Source: Gammaproteobacteria bacterium (GTDB taxonomy: Bacteria > Pseudomonadota > Gammaproteobacteria > QNFN01). Taken from it: DNA of 8,491 bases. Location: contig QNFN01000063.1 in assembly GCA_003645555.1 (NCBI GenBank), positions 1 to 8,491 of the forward strand, written 5' to 3'. Position 1 is the first letter of the stretch. Each line of letters starts with the position of its first letter. The notes below the pieces were generated by a model that was given only the letters and a program-made list of their open reading frames with translations, did not search any database and was not told the DNA's origin. Of this stretch, positions 1-5,468 are shown piece by piece. The translations under genes were made by a program, and so were the position numbers.

Positions 1-20
1 ACCCCGGCCGAAGCCGGGGT
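1..20 (-). terminator. Hairpin terminator candidate downstream of yccA
   Basis: An 8-bp perfect GC-rich stem (ACCCCGGC / GCCGGGGT) closes a CGAA loop and starts about 25 nt past the yccA stop codon in the direction of yccA transcription. The U-tract that would complete an intrinsic terminator lies outside the window, so that part cannot be checked. It could also serve a plus-strand gene ending to the left. Confidence 0.65.
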
Positions 21-45
21 TTCGGACTCTCTGGCGTACTGCCGG

Positions 46-717
46 TCAGTCGTCGCCGGAGAAGGCGGTGAGCAGGTGCAGCAGGCTGGTGAACAGGTTG
101 TAGAGGCTGACGTAAAGCGTCGTCGTGGCAAGGATGTAATTGGTCTCGCCGCCGTTCACGATCTGGCTGGTCTGGTACAGGATCAGGCCGCACATCAGCA
201 GTACGAACATGGCCGACACCGCCAGCGACAGCCCCGGCATGCTGAAGAGCATCGCGGCGATGCCAGCGACAAACGCCACCAGGATGCCGGCGAACAGGAA
301 GCCGCCCATGAAGGAGAAGTCCTTCTTGGTCGTCAGCGCATAGCCCGACAGCGCGAGGAAGATCACACCGGTGCCACCGAGAGCGGTCATGACGATCTCC
401 GGACCCTTCGGCAATGACAGGTACATGGTCAGGATCGGACCCAATCCAAAACCGAGCAGCCCGGTAAAAGCGAACACCACACCGAGGCCGGTGGCGGAGT
501 TGGCGGTGCGTGGCAGCACGAACCAGAGCAGACCGAGTGCCCCGAGCGAACAGAAGATGCTGATGCCGGGCGAGACCTGCATGACCATCGCCAGTCCGGC
601 CATGGCGGCGCTGAATACCAGCGTTATCGCTAGCAGGGTATAGGTATTCCGAATCAGCTTGTTGGCTGCGATGCTGCTGACGGCAGCGGTCTGCAGCGGT
701 TGTTCGTAAGTCGCCAT
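46..717 (-). CDS. yccA: Bax inhibitor-1/YccA family membrane protein
   Basis: This 223-residue protein has about seven hydrophobic segments after a soluble N-terminal stretch of about 20 residues, which is the usual length and layout of bacterial YccA proteins. From memory, blocks match E. coli YccA closely: LIRNTYTLL near residue 21, GFGLGPILTMYLS in the middle, the TTKKDFSFMGG loop, and the C-terminal GGETNYILATT followed by LYVSLYNLFTSLL. In E. coli YccA sits in the inner membrane, binds FtsH/HflKC and modulates degradation of membrane proteins by FtsH; the same role here is inferred. The ATG at 717 gives an N-terminus of family length and has an AAGGAG ribosome-binding site (complement of 730-735), with a rather long 12-nt spacer. 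The gene stands alone, with a hairpin terminator behind it and a divergent tRNA gene upstream. Confidence 0.93.
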   Translation of the reverse strand: MATYEQPLQTAAVSSIAANKLIRNTYTLLAITLVFSAAMAGLAMVMQVSPGISIFCSLGALGLLWFVLPRTANSATGLGVVFAFTGLLGFGLGPILTMYLSLPKGPEIVMTALGGTGVIFLALSGYALTTKKDFSFMGGFLFAGILVAFVAGIAAMLFSMPGLSLAVSAMFVLLMCGLILYQTSQIVNGGETNYILATTTLYVSLYNLFTSLLHLLTAFSGDD

Positions 718-848
718 GATTTAGCGCAACTCCTTGTTTGACAATAGGTGACGCCATCCGACGTCGCTTGGTAAGACACTATCTAGTCACAGGAGTTCAA
801 GCATACCGTAACCTCCCGGTCACGCAACCGTAGATGGCTTCGGCCAAG

Positions 849-877
849 ATGACCTCCAAAGGTTCACGCGGTATCCT
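849..877 (+). promoter_or_regulatory. Possible tRNA-Ser promoter
   Basis: ATGACC (849-854) and TATCCT (872-877) each match the sigma-70 consensus at four of six positions and are separated by 17 bp. Transcription would begin around 884, leaving a leader of only a few bases before the tRNA at 887. The match is modest; a more distal promoter is possible. Confidence 0.3.
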
Positions 878-886
878 TCGTTGTTC

Positions 887-971
887 GGAGAGGTGGCTGA
901 GTGGTCGAAAGCGGCGGTCTTGAAAACCGTTGAAGGGCAACCTTCCGGGGGTTCGAATCCCTCCCTCTCCG
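887..971 (+). tRNA. tRNA-Ser (anticodon UGA)
   Basis: The cloverleaf folds by eye. The acceptor stem is GGAGAGG (887-893) with CCTCTCC (964-970), and the discriminator is G971. The D stem is 896-898/910-912. The anticodon stem is 914-918/926-930 around loop CTTGAAA, with anticodon TGA at 921-923. A long variable arm (GAAGG 932-936 / CCTTC 941-945) is typical of class II tRNAs. The T arm is 947-951/959-963 with TTCGAAT. The G discriminator and long variable arm support serine; it would decode UCA and related codons. CCA is not encoded (CAA follows), so it must be added enzymatically. Minus-strand open frames across this gene are antisense artefacts. Confidence 0.97.
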
Positions 972-972
972 C
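956..972 (+). repeat. Direct repeat copy 1 (3' end of tRNA-Ser)
   Basis: These 17 bases (AATCCCTCCCTCTCCGC) cover the end of the T loop, the 3' strands of the T and acceptor stems, the discriminator and one following base. They recur exactly at 1144-1160. The flanking bases differ at both ends, so 17 bp is the full extent of identity. Confidence 0.95.
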
Positions 973-1160
973 AATATCCATAAAACACCGGAACCTGTGT
1001 GGCTCGGCGCCAATCTAATGGCGCCAAACCCGGGAGGGGTTCGAACCCGATAGGGGGTTCGACAAGCCAACGCAACGCGTTGGCGCAGAACGTCGCCGTG
1101 CAGCGGCAGCGGCCCCGCAGGGGTGAGGGCCGAAGGCCCGAGTAATCCCTCCCTCTCCGC
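973..1160 (+). repeat. rtT-like repeat unit trailing tRNA-Ser
   Basis: This 188-bp unit ends with the second copy of the tRNA 3' terminus (1144-1160). Inside are a hairpin GGCGCCA/TGGCGCC (1006-1012/1019-1025), a perfect 12-bp palindrome GGGTTCGAACCC (1037-1048) that looks like a T arm, and a second copy of the tRNA T-arm 5' half GGGGGTTCGA (1053-1062, matching 947-956). Further hairpins follow at 1066-1073/1077-1084 and 1127-1131/1135-1139. The layout resembles the tyrT locus of E. coli, where about 178-bp repeats each carry the last 19 bp of tRNA-Tyr and yield rtT RNA. Whether a stable RNA is made here is unknown. No integrase gene is visible, which weakens a prophage att-site reading. Confidence 0.7.
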
Positions 1161-1210
1161 CACTTGTTCAGAGCGCTGAACTTTAGACTTCTCGGCTTTG
1201 ACGAATCCGT

Positions 1211-1321
1211 TCACCCAATCTTTACAGTGACGTCCTCCGCCAACCTGACCAGTTCGTCGTAATCGGTCAATCGTGGATCGTCAGGCGCGTACGGAAGCGC
1301 ATCGATGAAGACCAGCTTCAT
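1211..1321 (-). pseudogene. Short open frame, possible gene 3'-end remnant (36 aa)
   Basis: Read leftward from the ATG at 1321 this gives MKLVFIDALPYAPDD, then a helix-like segment with DYDELVRLAEDVTVKIG, and a TGA stop at 1211-1213. The composition looks like real protein rather than random translation, and the last part resembles the C-terminal helix of an enzyme. The frame is closed 12 codons upstream of the ATG and no Shine-Dalgarno sequence precedes it, so it is more likely the tail of a decayed gene than a complete small gene. It abuts the RND fragment at 1322 in opposite orientation, which suggests a rearrangement junction. I cannot assign a family. The opposite strand is also open here, so coding is not certain. 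Confidence 0.35.
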
Positions 1322-1498
1322 GCGCCCGGGGCGGGTGCTGCCAGTCGTCGCTCACTCGGCACCGCGGTGTTCGGTGGCATGGTCGCGGCGTCGATCCTGG
1401 TGCCGCTGTTCGTACCGGTCTTCTATTCGGTGGTGCAGCGCATCCGCGAAAAGGTCCCCGGCGCAGGCAAGGCGCAGGTCGCCGACGGATCTGCCTGA
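1322..1498 (+). pseudogene. C-terminal fragment of an RND efflux transporter
   Basis: Frame 2 reads APGAGAASRRSLGTAVFGGM, followed by VAASILVPLFVPVFYSVVQRI, a charged tail and a TGA at 1496-1498. This matches the last transmembrane helix and its preceding loop in AcrB/MexB-type (HAE1) inner-membrane pumps, where GAGAxxxxSLGTAVFGGM and LFVPVFY are conserved. Only the last 58 of roughly 1,030 codons remain. Upstream of about 1322 the frame stays open but no longer looks like an RND pump, so the rest of the gene has been deleted or moved. No start codon or ribosome site is associated with it, so it is probably not expressed. The following 139 bases up to the next gene show nothing else that I can identify. 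Confidence 0.75.
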
Positions 1499-1637
1499 TC
1501 ACCCAAGATTTCAGGCTACAGACCAACCGCTACGGGACCCGATCGTCCTGCAGCCAGCCTCGTCCAATTATTTTTCAGTTGATTGCTTGAAGCGATTCGG
1601 TCCGCCCAACCGGTCTTGTTGACTAGACGGATACCGG

Positions 1638-2021
1638 ATGGATGGCATGAGTACGACACTTGGGAAACTGCCTGGCCTGCCTCGGCCGCACTACTGTTAC
1701 TGCCAGCTGCCGATGGAACGCCTCCTGGCATGGGTGCGGCGCAAGCAGGCCGGTGCGACAACGGTCGAACTGATGCGGGCGGCACACGATGAGCAAGATC
1801 GCGAAATGATTGCCGTGGTGGCGCTGCTCGATGTCGACGAGACGACGCTCGCCGAGGCGATGAGCGATATCAGCTTGCCGGAACACAGTGCGCTGCACTG
1901 TCGCGAGGAACTCAAACGCCGGTTGGCCACCGGACAGTCGCCGCGTCGTCGTGGTGTCGCGAGGCTATGGAATCCGACCGCGGCGTGCAGTGCGTTCTGG
2001 CGGCACCTCCAGGGCGGTTAG
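1638..2021 (+). CDS. Hypothetical protein, 127 aa
   Basis: I do not recognise this protein. It is a soluble-looking product with a short N-terminal segment containing PRPHYCYCQLP (two cysteines around residues 20-22). A helical central region follows (WVRRKQAGATTVELMRAAHDEQDREM, then ALLDVDETTLAEAMSDI), then an arginine-rich stretch (about residues 93-108) and a short C-terminus with WNPTAACSAFWRHL. There is no clear membrane helix. Codon use is strongly GC-ending like the neighbouring genes, which supports coding. Start choice is uncertain: ATG at 1638 has a weak purine patch (AGACGGA) upstream, and ATG at 1647 (MSTTLGK) is an alternative. Its TAG stop overlaps the stop of the convergent dehydrogenase by 3 bp, within a 4-bp gene overlap. 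No function is inferred. Confidence 0.6.
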   Translation: MDGMSTTLGKLPGLPRPHYCYCQLPMERLLAWVRRKQAGATTVELMRAAHDEQDREMIAVVALLDVDETTLAEAMSDISLPEHSALHCREELKRRLATGQSPRRRGVARLWNPTAACSAFWRHLQGG

Positions 2022-3124
2022 AACAGCGACCAGCGTCGTGTCGCCATCGCCTCGCGCACCCGCTGTTCGGCGAACGCGGTCGCCGCCTGGCGCGGCGTGA
2101 CGCCGTCGTTTCGGCTGCGCTGCAGGACCTCGGCCGTGTTGGCGCGTACCCGTTCCTCGATCGCCGCGAAGGCGGCGGCCTGGCCGGCACCCCGGTACTC
2201 CAGGGCTCCGCAGATGACGCCACCGGCATTGACGATGAAGTCGGGCAGGCAGACCACGCCACGTTCGTGAAGTCGTCGTTCCGCCGCGGTCGTGACCGGG
2301 ATGTTCGCGCCCTCGGCGACAAGCCTGGCGCGCAGCCGGTCGCAGTTTTGTTCATCGATGACATCGGGCCGGGCCGCAGGAATCCAGATCTCGCAGTCGA
2401 CCTCGACCAGCAACTCCAGGTCGAGCGGCTGGCCACCGGCGAAGCTGGTCAGTGTTTCTCCGGCGGCCTTCCATTCGGTGAGGCCGCTGACGTCGAGGCC
2501 GTCCGGGTTGACCACGGCGCCACGGGAGTCGGCCGCGGCGACGAGCCGTGCACCGTGTTCGGCAAGGAAGCTGGCGGCGTGGCGTCCTACGGCACCGAAA
2601 CCCTGCACCACGACACGCGCCCCGTCGAGCGGCAGGTCGATGTTCTTGGCGGCGACCTCGACGGCATGGGTCAGACCGAACGCGGTGGCTCCGAGTTCAT
2701 CGAGCGGGATGCCGCCGAGTGCCGCCGGCAGGCCAATGGCCCTGCCGATTTCGTCGTGGACCCAGCCCATGCAGTGCTCGTCGGTGCCCATGTCCGGGCC
2801 GAAAATGTACTCGTTTGTGTCACGTAGCGCGCAGGCGAAAGCGCGGGTCAGGGCCTCCGTGCGCGCCGGTTCCATGCGCGGGTCTGCGCGCAGGATCGAC
2901 TTGCCGCCACCGTGGGGCAGGCCGGCCGCGGCGTTCTTGAGCGTCATTGCGCGCGCCAGCCGGAAGCACTCCTCGACGGTGACGCCAGGGGCCATGCGCA
3001 GGCCGCCGATTGCCGGACCGGCGGCGACGTTGTCGACCACCAGCACCCCGTCGAGACCGAGATTCGGCTCGTAGACCTCGATCACCTTGAACGGTCCCAG
3101 TCGATCGCGGAATTTTCGGGTCAT
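2018..3124 (-). CDS. Glu/Leu/Phe/Val family amino-acid dehydrogenase
   Basis: This 368-residue enzyme would oxidatively deaminate an L-amino acid to its 2-oxoacid with NAD(P)+. The N-terminal substrate domain has GGLRMAPGVT (40-49), K63 and K75 (in GLPHGGGKSIL) and D111 in GPDMGT. The 12-residue lysine spacing and the following aspartate correspond to the substrate-binding and catalytic K/K/D set of leucine and glutamate dehydrogenases. The Rossmann domain has VVVQGFGAVG (171-180), then EGANIPVT (271-278) and PDFIVNAGGVI (294-304). The length fits leucine/valine dehydrogenases (about 350-370 aa) better than glutamate dehydrogenase (about 420-450 aa). Divergence from a branched-chain-type 2-oxoacid dehydrogenase operon supports leucine, valine or isoleucine as substrate. 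The segment WVHDEIGR is somewhat GDH-like, so specificity is inferred. The start at 3124 has an AGGA site 7 nt upstream; the open frame extends further up to 3253 but that part is unlike the family. Confidence 0.9.
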   Translation of the reverse strand: MTRKFRDRLGPFKVIEVYEPNLGLDGVLVVDNVAAGPAIGGLRMAPGVTVEECFRLARAMTLKNAAAGLPHGGGKSILRADPRMEPARTEALTRAFACALRDTNEYIFGPDMGTDEHCMGWVHDEIGRAIGLPAALGGIPLDELGATAFGLTHAVEVAAKNIDLPLDGARVVVQGFGAVGRHAASFLAEHGARLVAAADSRGAVVNPDGLDVSGLTEWKAAGETLTSFAGGQPLDLELLVEVDCEIWIPAARPDVIDEQNCDRLRARLVAEGANIPVTTAAERRLHERGVVCLPDFIVNAGGVICGALEYRGAGQAAAFAAIEERVRANTAEVLQRSRNDGVTPRQAATAFAEQRVREAMATRRWSLF

Positions 3125-3175
3125 GGTGCGGTCCTGTATGACGGTGGTTCCTGTCCGGATCGTCCGCCGGGGCGG

Positions 3176-3214
3176 CGATCGGTTCCATGGGAAACGACGA
3201 GTCGTTACCGATCG
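3176..3214. promoter_or_regulatory. Nested inverted repeat, candidate operator
   Basis: An 8-bp perfect inverted repeat, CGATCGGT (3176-3183) and ACCGATCG (3207-3214), encloses a second perfect dyad, AACGAC-GA-GTCGTT (3193-3206). It lies in the 293-bp gap between the divergent dehydrogenase and E1 alpha genes, 50-90 bp upstream of the dehydrogenase start. That location suits a shared regulator (for example a Lrp/AsnC- or TetR-type protein), but the regulator is not in the window and its identity is speculative. The rest of the gap holds a weak small reading frame and a possible E1 promoter. Confidence 0.45.
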
Positions 3215-3267
3215 ATTCTGCCAGAAATCGGCGCCAGTCCCTGTCTCTATCAACAGGAGTCCACGAA

Positions 3268-3369
3268 ATGAGACAGAAACGAACGAGTCCGTTCAGCCGC
3301 TTGCCGTGTGTTCGGGCCTGCGACCGGGCAACCCGGCCAGCGCCCTGTTGGCTACCGGCCTTGCGTTGA
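3268..3369 (+). CDS. Possible small ORF (33 aa) upstream of E1 alpha
   Basis: ATG at 3268 is preceded by AGGAG (3255-3259) at an 8-nt spacing, a good ribosome-binding site. The product begins MRQKRTSPFSRL, is arginine- and proline-rich with three cysteines, and ends at the TGA at 3367-3369. It has no run of branched-chain codons that would mark a classical attenuator leader. The likely E1 promoter -10 box lies just downstream (3381-3386), so it may not be part of that transcript. It may be a chance frame; evidence is limited to the ribosome site. Confidence 0.2.
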   Translation: MRQKRTSPFSRLPCVRACDRATRPAPCWLPALR

Positions 3370-3386
3370 TGCCTGGTATCTATACT
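3359..3386 (+). promoter_or_regulatory. Possible promoter of the E1-E2 operon
   Basis: TATACT (3381-3386) is a five-of-six match to the sigma-70 -10 box in otherwise GC-rich DNA. The best-placed upstream hexamer, CCTTGC at 3359-3364 with a 16-bp spacer, is a poor -35, so activation by a regulator may be needed. Transcription would start near 3393, leaving a leader of about 25 nt before the E1 alpha ATG. Confidence 0.4.
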
Positions 3387-3407
3387 TGGATGAGCCAACC
3401 GTGCGCT

Positions 3408-3412
3408 GGAGG
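3408..3412 (+). promoter_or_regulatory. Ribosome-binding site that sets the E1 alpha start
   Basis: GGAGG lies 5 nt before the ATG at 3418. The in-frame GTG at 3412 overlaps this site and so cannot be the start, which fixes the N-terminus at MDDHD. Confidence 0.7.
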
Positions 3413-3417
3413 TGGCC

Positions 3418-4491
3418 ATGGATGATCATGACGTTGGCGGTGATAGCGCCCGGCTTCGGTATCTCGATCACGAGGGTGCCATCGTCAAGCCGTTGCCCGG
3501 GGCACTGGCCAATCGTGACCTGCTTATTCGCCTCTACCGGGCGATGACACTGACGCGCACCTTCGACGCTAAGATCATCGCACTGCAACGCACCGGCCAG
3601 ATCGGCACCTATGCGTCGACGCTGGGCCAGGAGGCGATCGGTGTCGGGCTCGGCAGCGCGATGCGCAGGGAAGACCTGCTGCTGCCCGCCTACCGTGACA
3701 CCGCGGCGCAGCTCCTGCGCGGCGTCACGCTCTGCGAACAGTTGCTCTACTGGGGCGGTGACGAGCGTGGCAGTGACTTCGCCGGGCCACGTGAGGATTT
3801 CCCGATATGTGTTCCGGTCGGCTCCCAGTACTGCCATGCCGTCGGGGTCGCGACGGCGTTCCAACTGCGTCATCAACCGCGCGTGGCCGTCGTTACCGGT
3901 GGCGACGGCTCGACCTCCAAGGGTGATTTCTACGAGGCGCTGAATCTCGCCGGGGCCTGGCGTCTGCCAGTGGTGTTCGTCATCAACAACAACGGCTGGG
4001 CGATTTCGGTGCCGCTCGAACGGCAGAGCGGTACGACGACCCTCGCCGACAAGGCAAAGGCCGGCGGATTCCCCGGTGTGCGGGTCGATGGCAACGACGT
4101 TATCGCGGTCCATGCCGTCGTCGGCGAGGCGCTCGACCGGGCGCGCGCAGGTGACGGTCCGACCCTTGTCGAGGCGCTGAGCTACCGGCTCGGCGACCAC
4201 ACCACCGCCGACGACGCCGGGCGGTACCGCGATCCCGACGAGGTGAGCCGGCACTGGGCCGAGGACCCGCTGGTACGGTTGCGCAATTACCTGGTCACCG
4301 GCCACGGGTGGCGCAAGGACGACGAGGAGTCGCTTCTCGAAGAGTGCTCAGCCACGATCGAGGCGGCCGTTGCGGAGTACCAGGCGATTCCGCCGGCTGC
4401 ACCCGAAGCCATGTTTGAGCACCTCTACGAAACGTTGCCGTTGGCCCTGGTGGCACAGCGTGACGACCTGGCCAGGAGGCTGCGGCGGTGA
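3418..4491 (+). CDS. 2-oxoacid dehydrogenase E1 component, alpha subunit
   Basis: This 357-residue subunit, paired with E1 beta, uses thiamine diphosphate to decarboxylate a 2-oxoacid and pass the acyl group to E2 lipoamide. The ThDP/Mg motif is complete: GGDGSTSKGDFYEALNLAG (161-179, with D163) through FVINNNGWAIS (187-197). H261 in GDHTTADDAGRYR (259-271) sits in the loop equivalent to the active-site loop of branched-chain E1 alpha (YRxGxHxTxDDxxxYR). That loop and the divergent amino-acid dehydrogenase favour a branched-chain 2-oxoacid dehydrogenase (BkdA/BCKDHA type). Annotation as pyruvate dehydrogenase (acetyl-transferring) alpha subunit is also possible, since the two-subunit E1 families intergrade. 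The length is normal for the family. The stop codon overlaps the E1 beta GTG start in a GTGA junction, which indicates translational coupling. Confidence 0.93.
   Translation: MDDHDVGGDSARLRYLDHEGAIVKPLPGALANRDLLIRLYRAMTLTRTFDAKIIALQRTGQIGTYASTLGQEAIGVGLGSAMRREDLLLPAYRDTAAQLLRGVTLCEQLLYWGGDERGSDFAGPREDFPICVPVGSQYCHAVGVATAFQLRHQPRVAVVTGGDGSTSKGDFYEALNLAGAWRLPVVFVINNNGWAISVPLERQSGTTTLADKAKAGGFPGVRVDGNDVIAVHAVVGEALDRARAGDGPTLVEALSYRLGDHTTADDAGRYRDPDEVSRHWAEDPLVRLRNYLVTGHGWRKDDEESLLEECSATIEAAVAEYQAIPPAAPEAMFEHLYETLPLALVAQRDDLARRLRR
4474..4479 (+). promoter_or_regulatory. Ribosome-binding site for E1 beta
   Basis: AGGAGG lies inside the end of the E1 alpha gene, 8 nt before GTG 4488 and 17 nt before ATG 4497. 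The spacing supports the GTG start. Confidence 0.65.
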
Positions 4492-5468
4492 GCGAGATGA
4501 CCCTGGTCGAGGCGGTCAACCTGGCCTTGGCGCGGGCGCTTGCGGACGACCCCGAGGTGGTCATCTTCGGCGAGGATGTCGGGGTCAACGGGGGAGTCTT
4601 CCGGGCGACCGATGGCCTGCAGGCGCGCTTCGGCGCCGAGCGGGTGTTCGACACCCCGCTGGCCGAGACGCTGATCGCCGGCATGGCGGTCGGCATGGCC
4701 GCACAGGGACTGCGGCCGGTGGCCGAGATCCAGTTCATGGGGTTCATCTACTCGACCATCGACCACCTGCTGAATCACGCCGCCAGGCTGCGTAACCGGA
4801 CCCGTGGCCGGTTGAGTTGCCCGCTGGTGCTGCGTGCACCCTACGGTGGCGGCATCCACGCCCCCGAACACCATTCCGAAAGCACCGAGGCGCTGTTTGC
4901 CCACATCCCGGGGTTGCGGGTGGTCATCCCGTCGTCGCCGGCGCGGGCCTACGGCCTGTTGCTGGCCGCGATCCGCGATCCCGATCCGGTGGTGTTCCTC
5001 GAGCCCAAACGTATCTACCGGGCTGTCCGCGAGGAGGTCGACGACGACGGCACGGCGCTGCCGCTCGACCACGTGTTCACCGTCCGTGACGGCAGCGACG
5101 TCACGTTGCTGGGCTGGGGGGCGATGCTCCAGGTCGCGCTCACCGCCGCCAACCAGCTGGCGGAGGAGGGGATCGAGGCCGAGGTGCTCGACGTGGCGAC
5201 ATTGAAGCCGTTCGATACCGCAACCCTGCTGGAATCGGTCGCTCGCACCGGGCGCTGCGTCATCGTCCACGAGGCGGCGCAGACTGGCGGTTTTGGTGCC
5301 GAGATCGCCGCACTGCTCGCCGAGCACGGCTTGCTAACACTGCTGGCGCCGGTGCGCCGGGTCACCGGTTATGACACGGTGATGCCGCTCTACCGGCTCG
5401 AGGACCACTACCTGCCGAGTACCGCGGCCGTGGTTGCCGCCATACGCGAGACCCTGGAGTACGCATGA
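4488..5468 (+). CDS. 2-oxoacid dehydrogenase E1 component, beta subunit
   Basis: This 326-residue transketolase-like subunit completes the E1 heterotetramer. Family features in order are VVIFGEDVGVNGGVFRAT (24-41), E60 in FDTPLAETLIAG (the glutamate that activates ThDP), EIQFMGFIY (80-88), APYGGGIHAPEHHSES (117-132, with H129 at the position of the E1 beta catalytic-loop histidine), and PSSPARAYGLLLAAI (147-161). The C-terminal domain contains LLGWGAMLQVA and VLDVATLKPFD. The length equals the usual about 325-340 residues and nothing is missing. The start is GTG at 4488, overlapping the E1 alpha stop. Its own stop overlaps the E2 ATG (ATGA, 5465-5468). Sequence alone does not separate pyruvate from branched-chain specificity with certainty. 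Confidence 0.93.
   Translation: MSEMTLVEAVNLALARALADDPEVVIFGEDVGVNGGVFRATDGLQARFGAERVFDTPLAETLIAGMAVGMAAQGLRPVAEIQFMGFIYSTIDHLLNHAARLRNRTRGRLSCPLVLRAPYGGGIHAPEHHSESTEALFAHIPGLRVVIPSSPARAYGLLLAAIRDPDPVVFLEPKRIYRAVREEVDDDGTALPLDHVFTVRDGSDVTLLGWGAMLQVALTAANQLAEEGIEAEVLDVATLKPFDTATLLESVARTGRCVIVHEAAQTGGFGAEIAALLAEHGLLTLLAPVRRVTGYDTVMPLYRLEDHYLPSTAAVVAAIRETLEYA

Noticed and set aside
956..1160. attL/attR pair of an integrated element at tRNA-Ser
   Set aside because: Only 188 bp separate the copies and no integrase or cargo lies between them or nearby; the rtT-like repeat explanation fits better, although a collapsed element cannot be excluded.
797..1214. Two minus-strand open frames (92 and 116 codons) across the tRNA-Ser and its repeat
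   Set aside because: They are antisense translations of the tRNA gene and its trailer ([12 protein letters not shown] peptides), a common annotation artefact, with no ribosome site of their own.
3352..4305. Long minus-strand frame (317 codons) opposite E1 alpha
   Set aside because: It is a shadow of a clearly conserved ThDP enzyme gene; high-GC codon bias keeps the antisense frame open.
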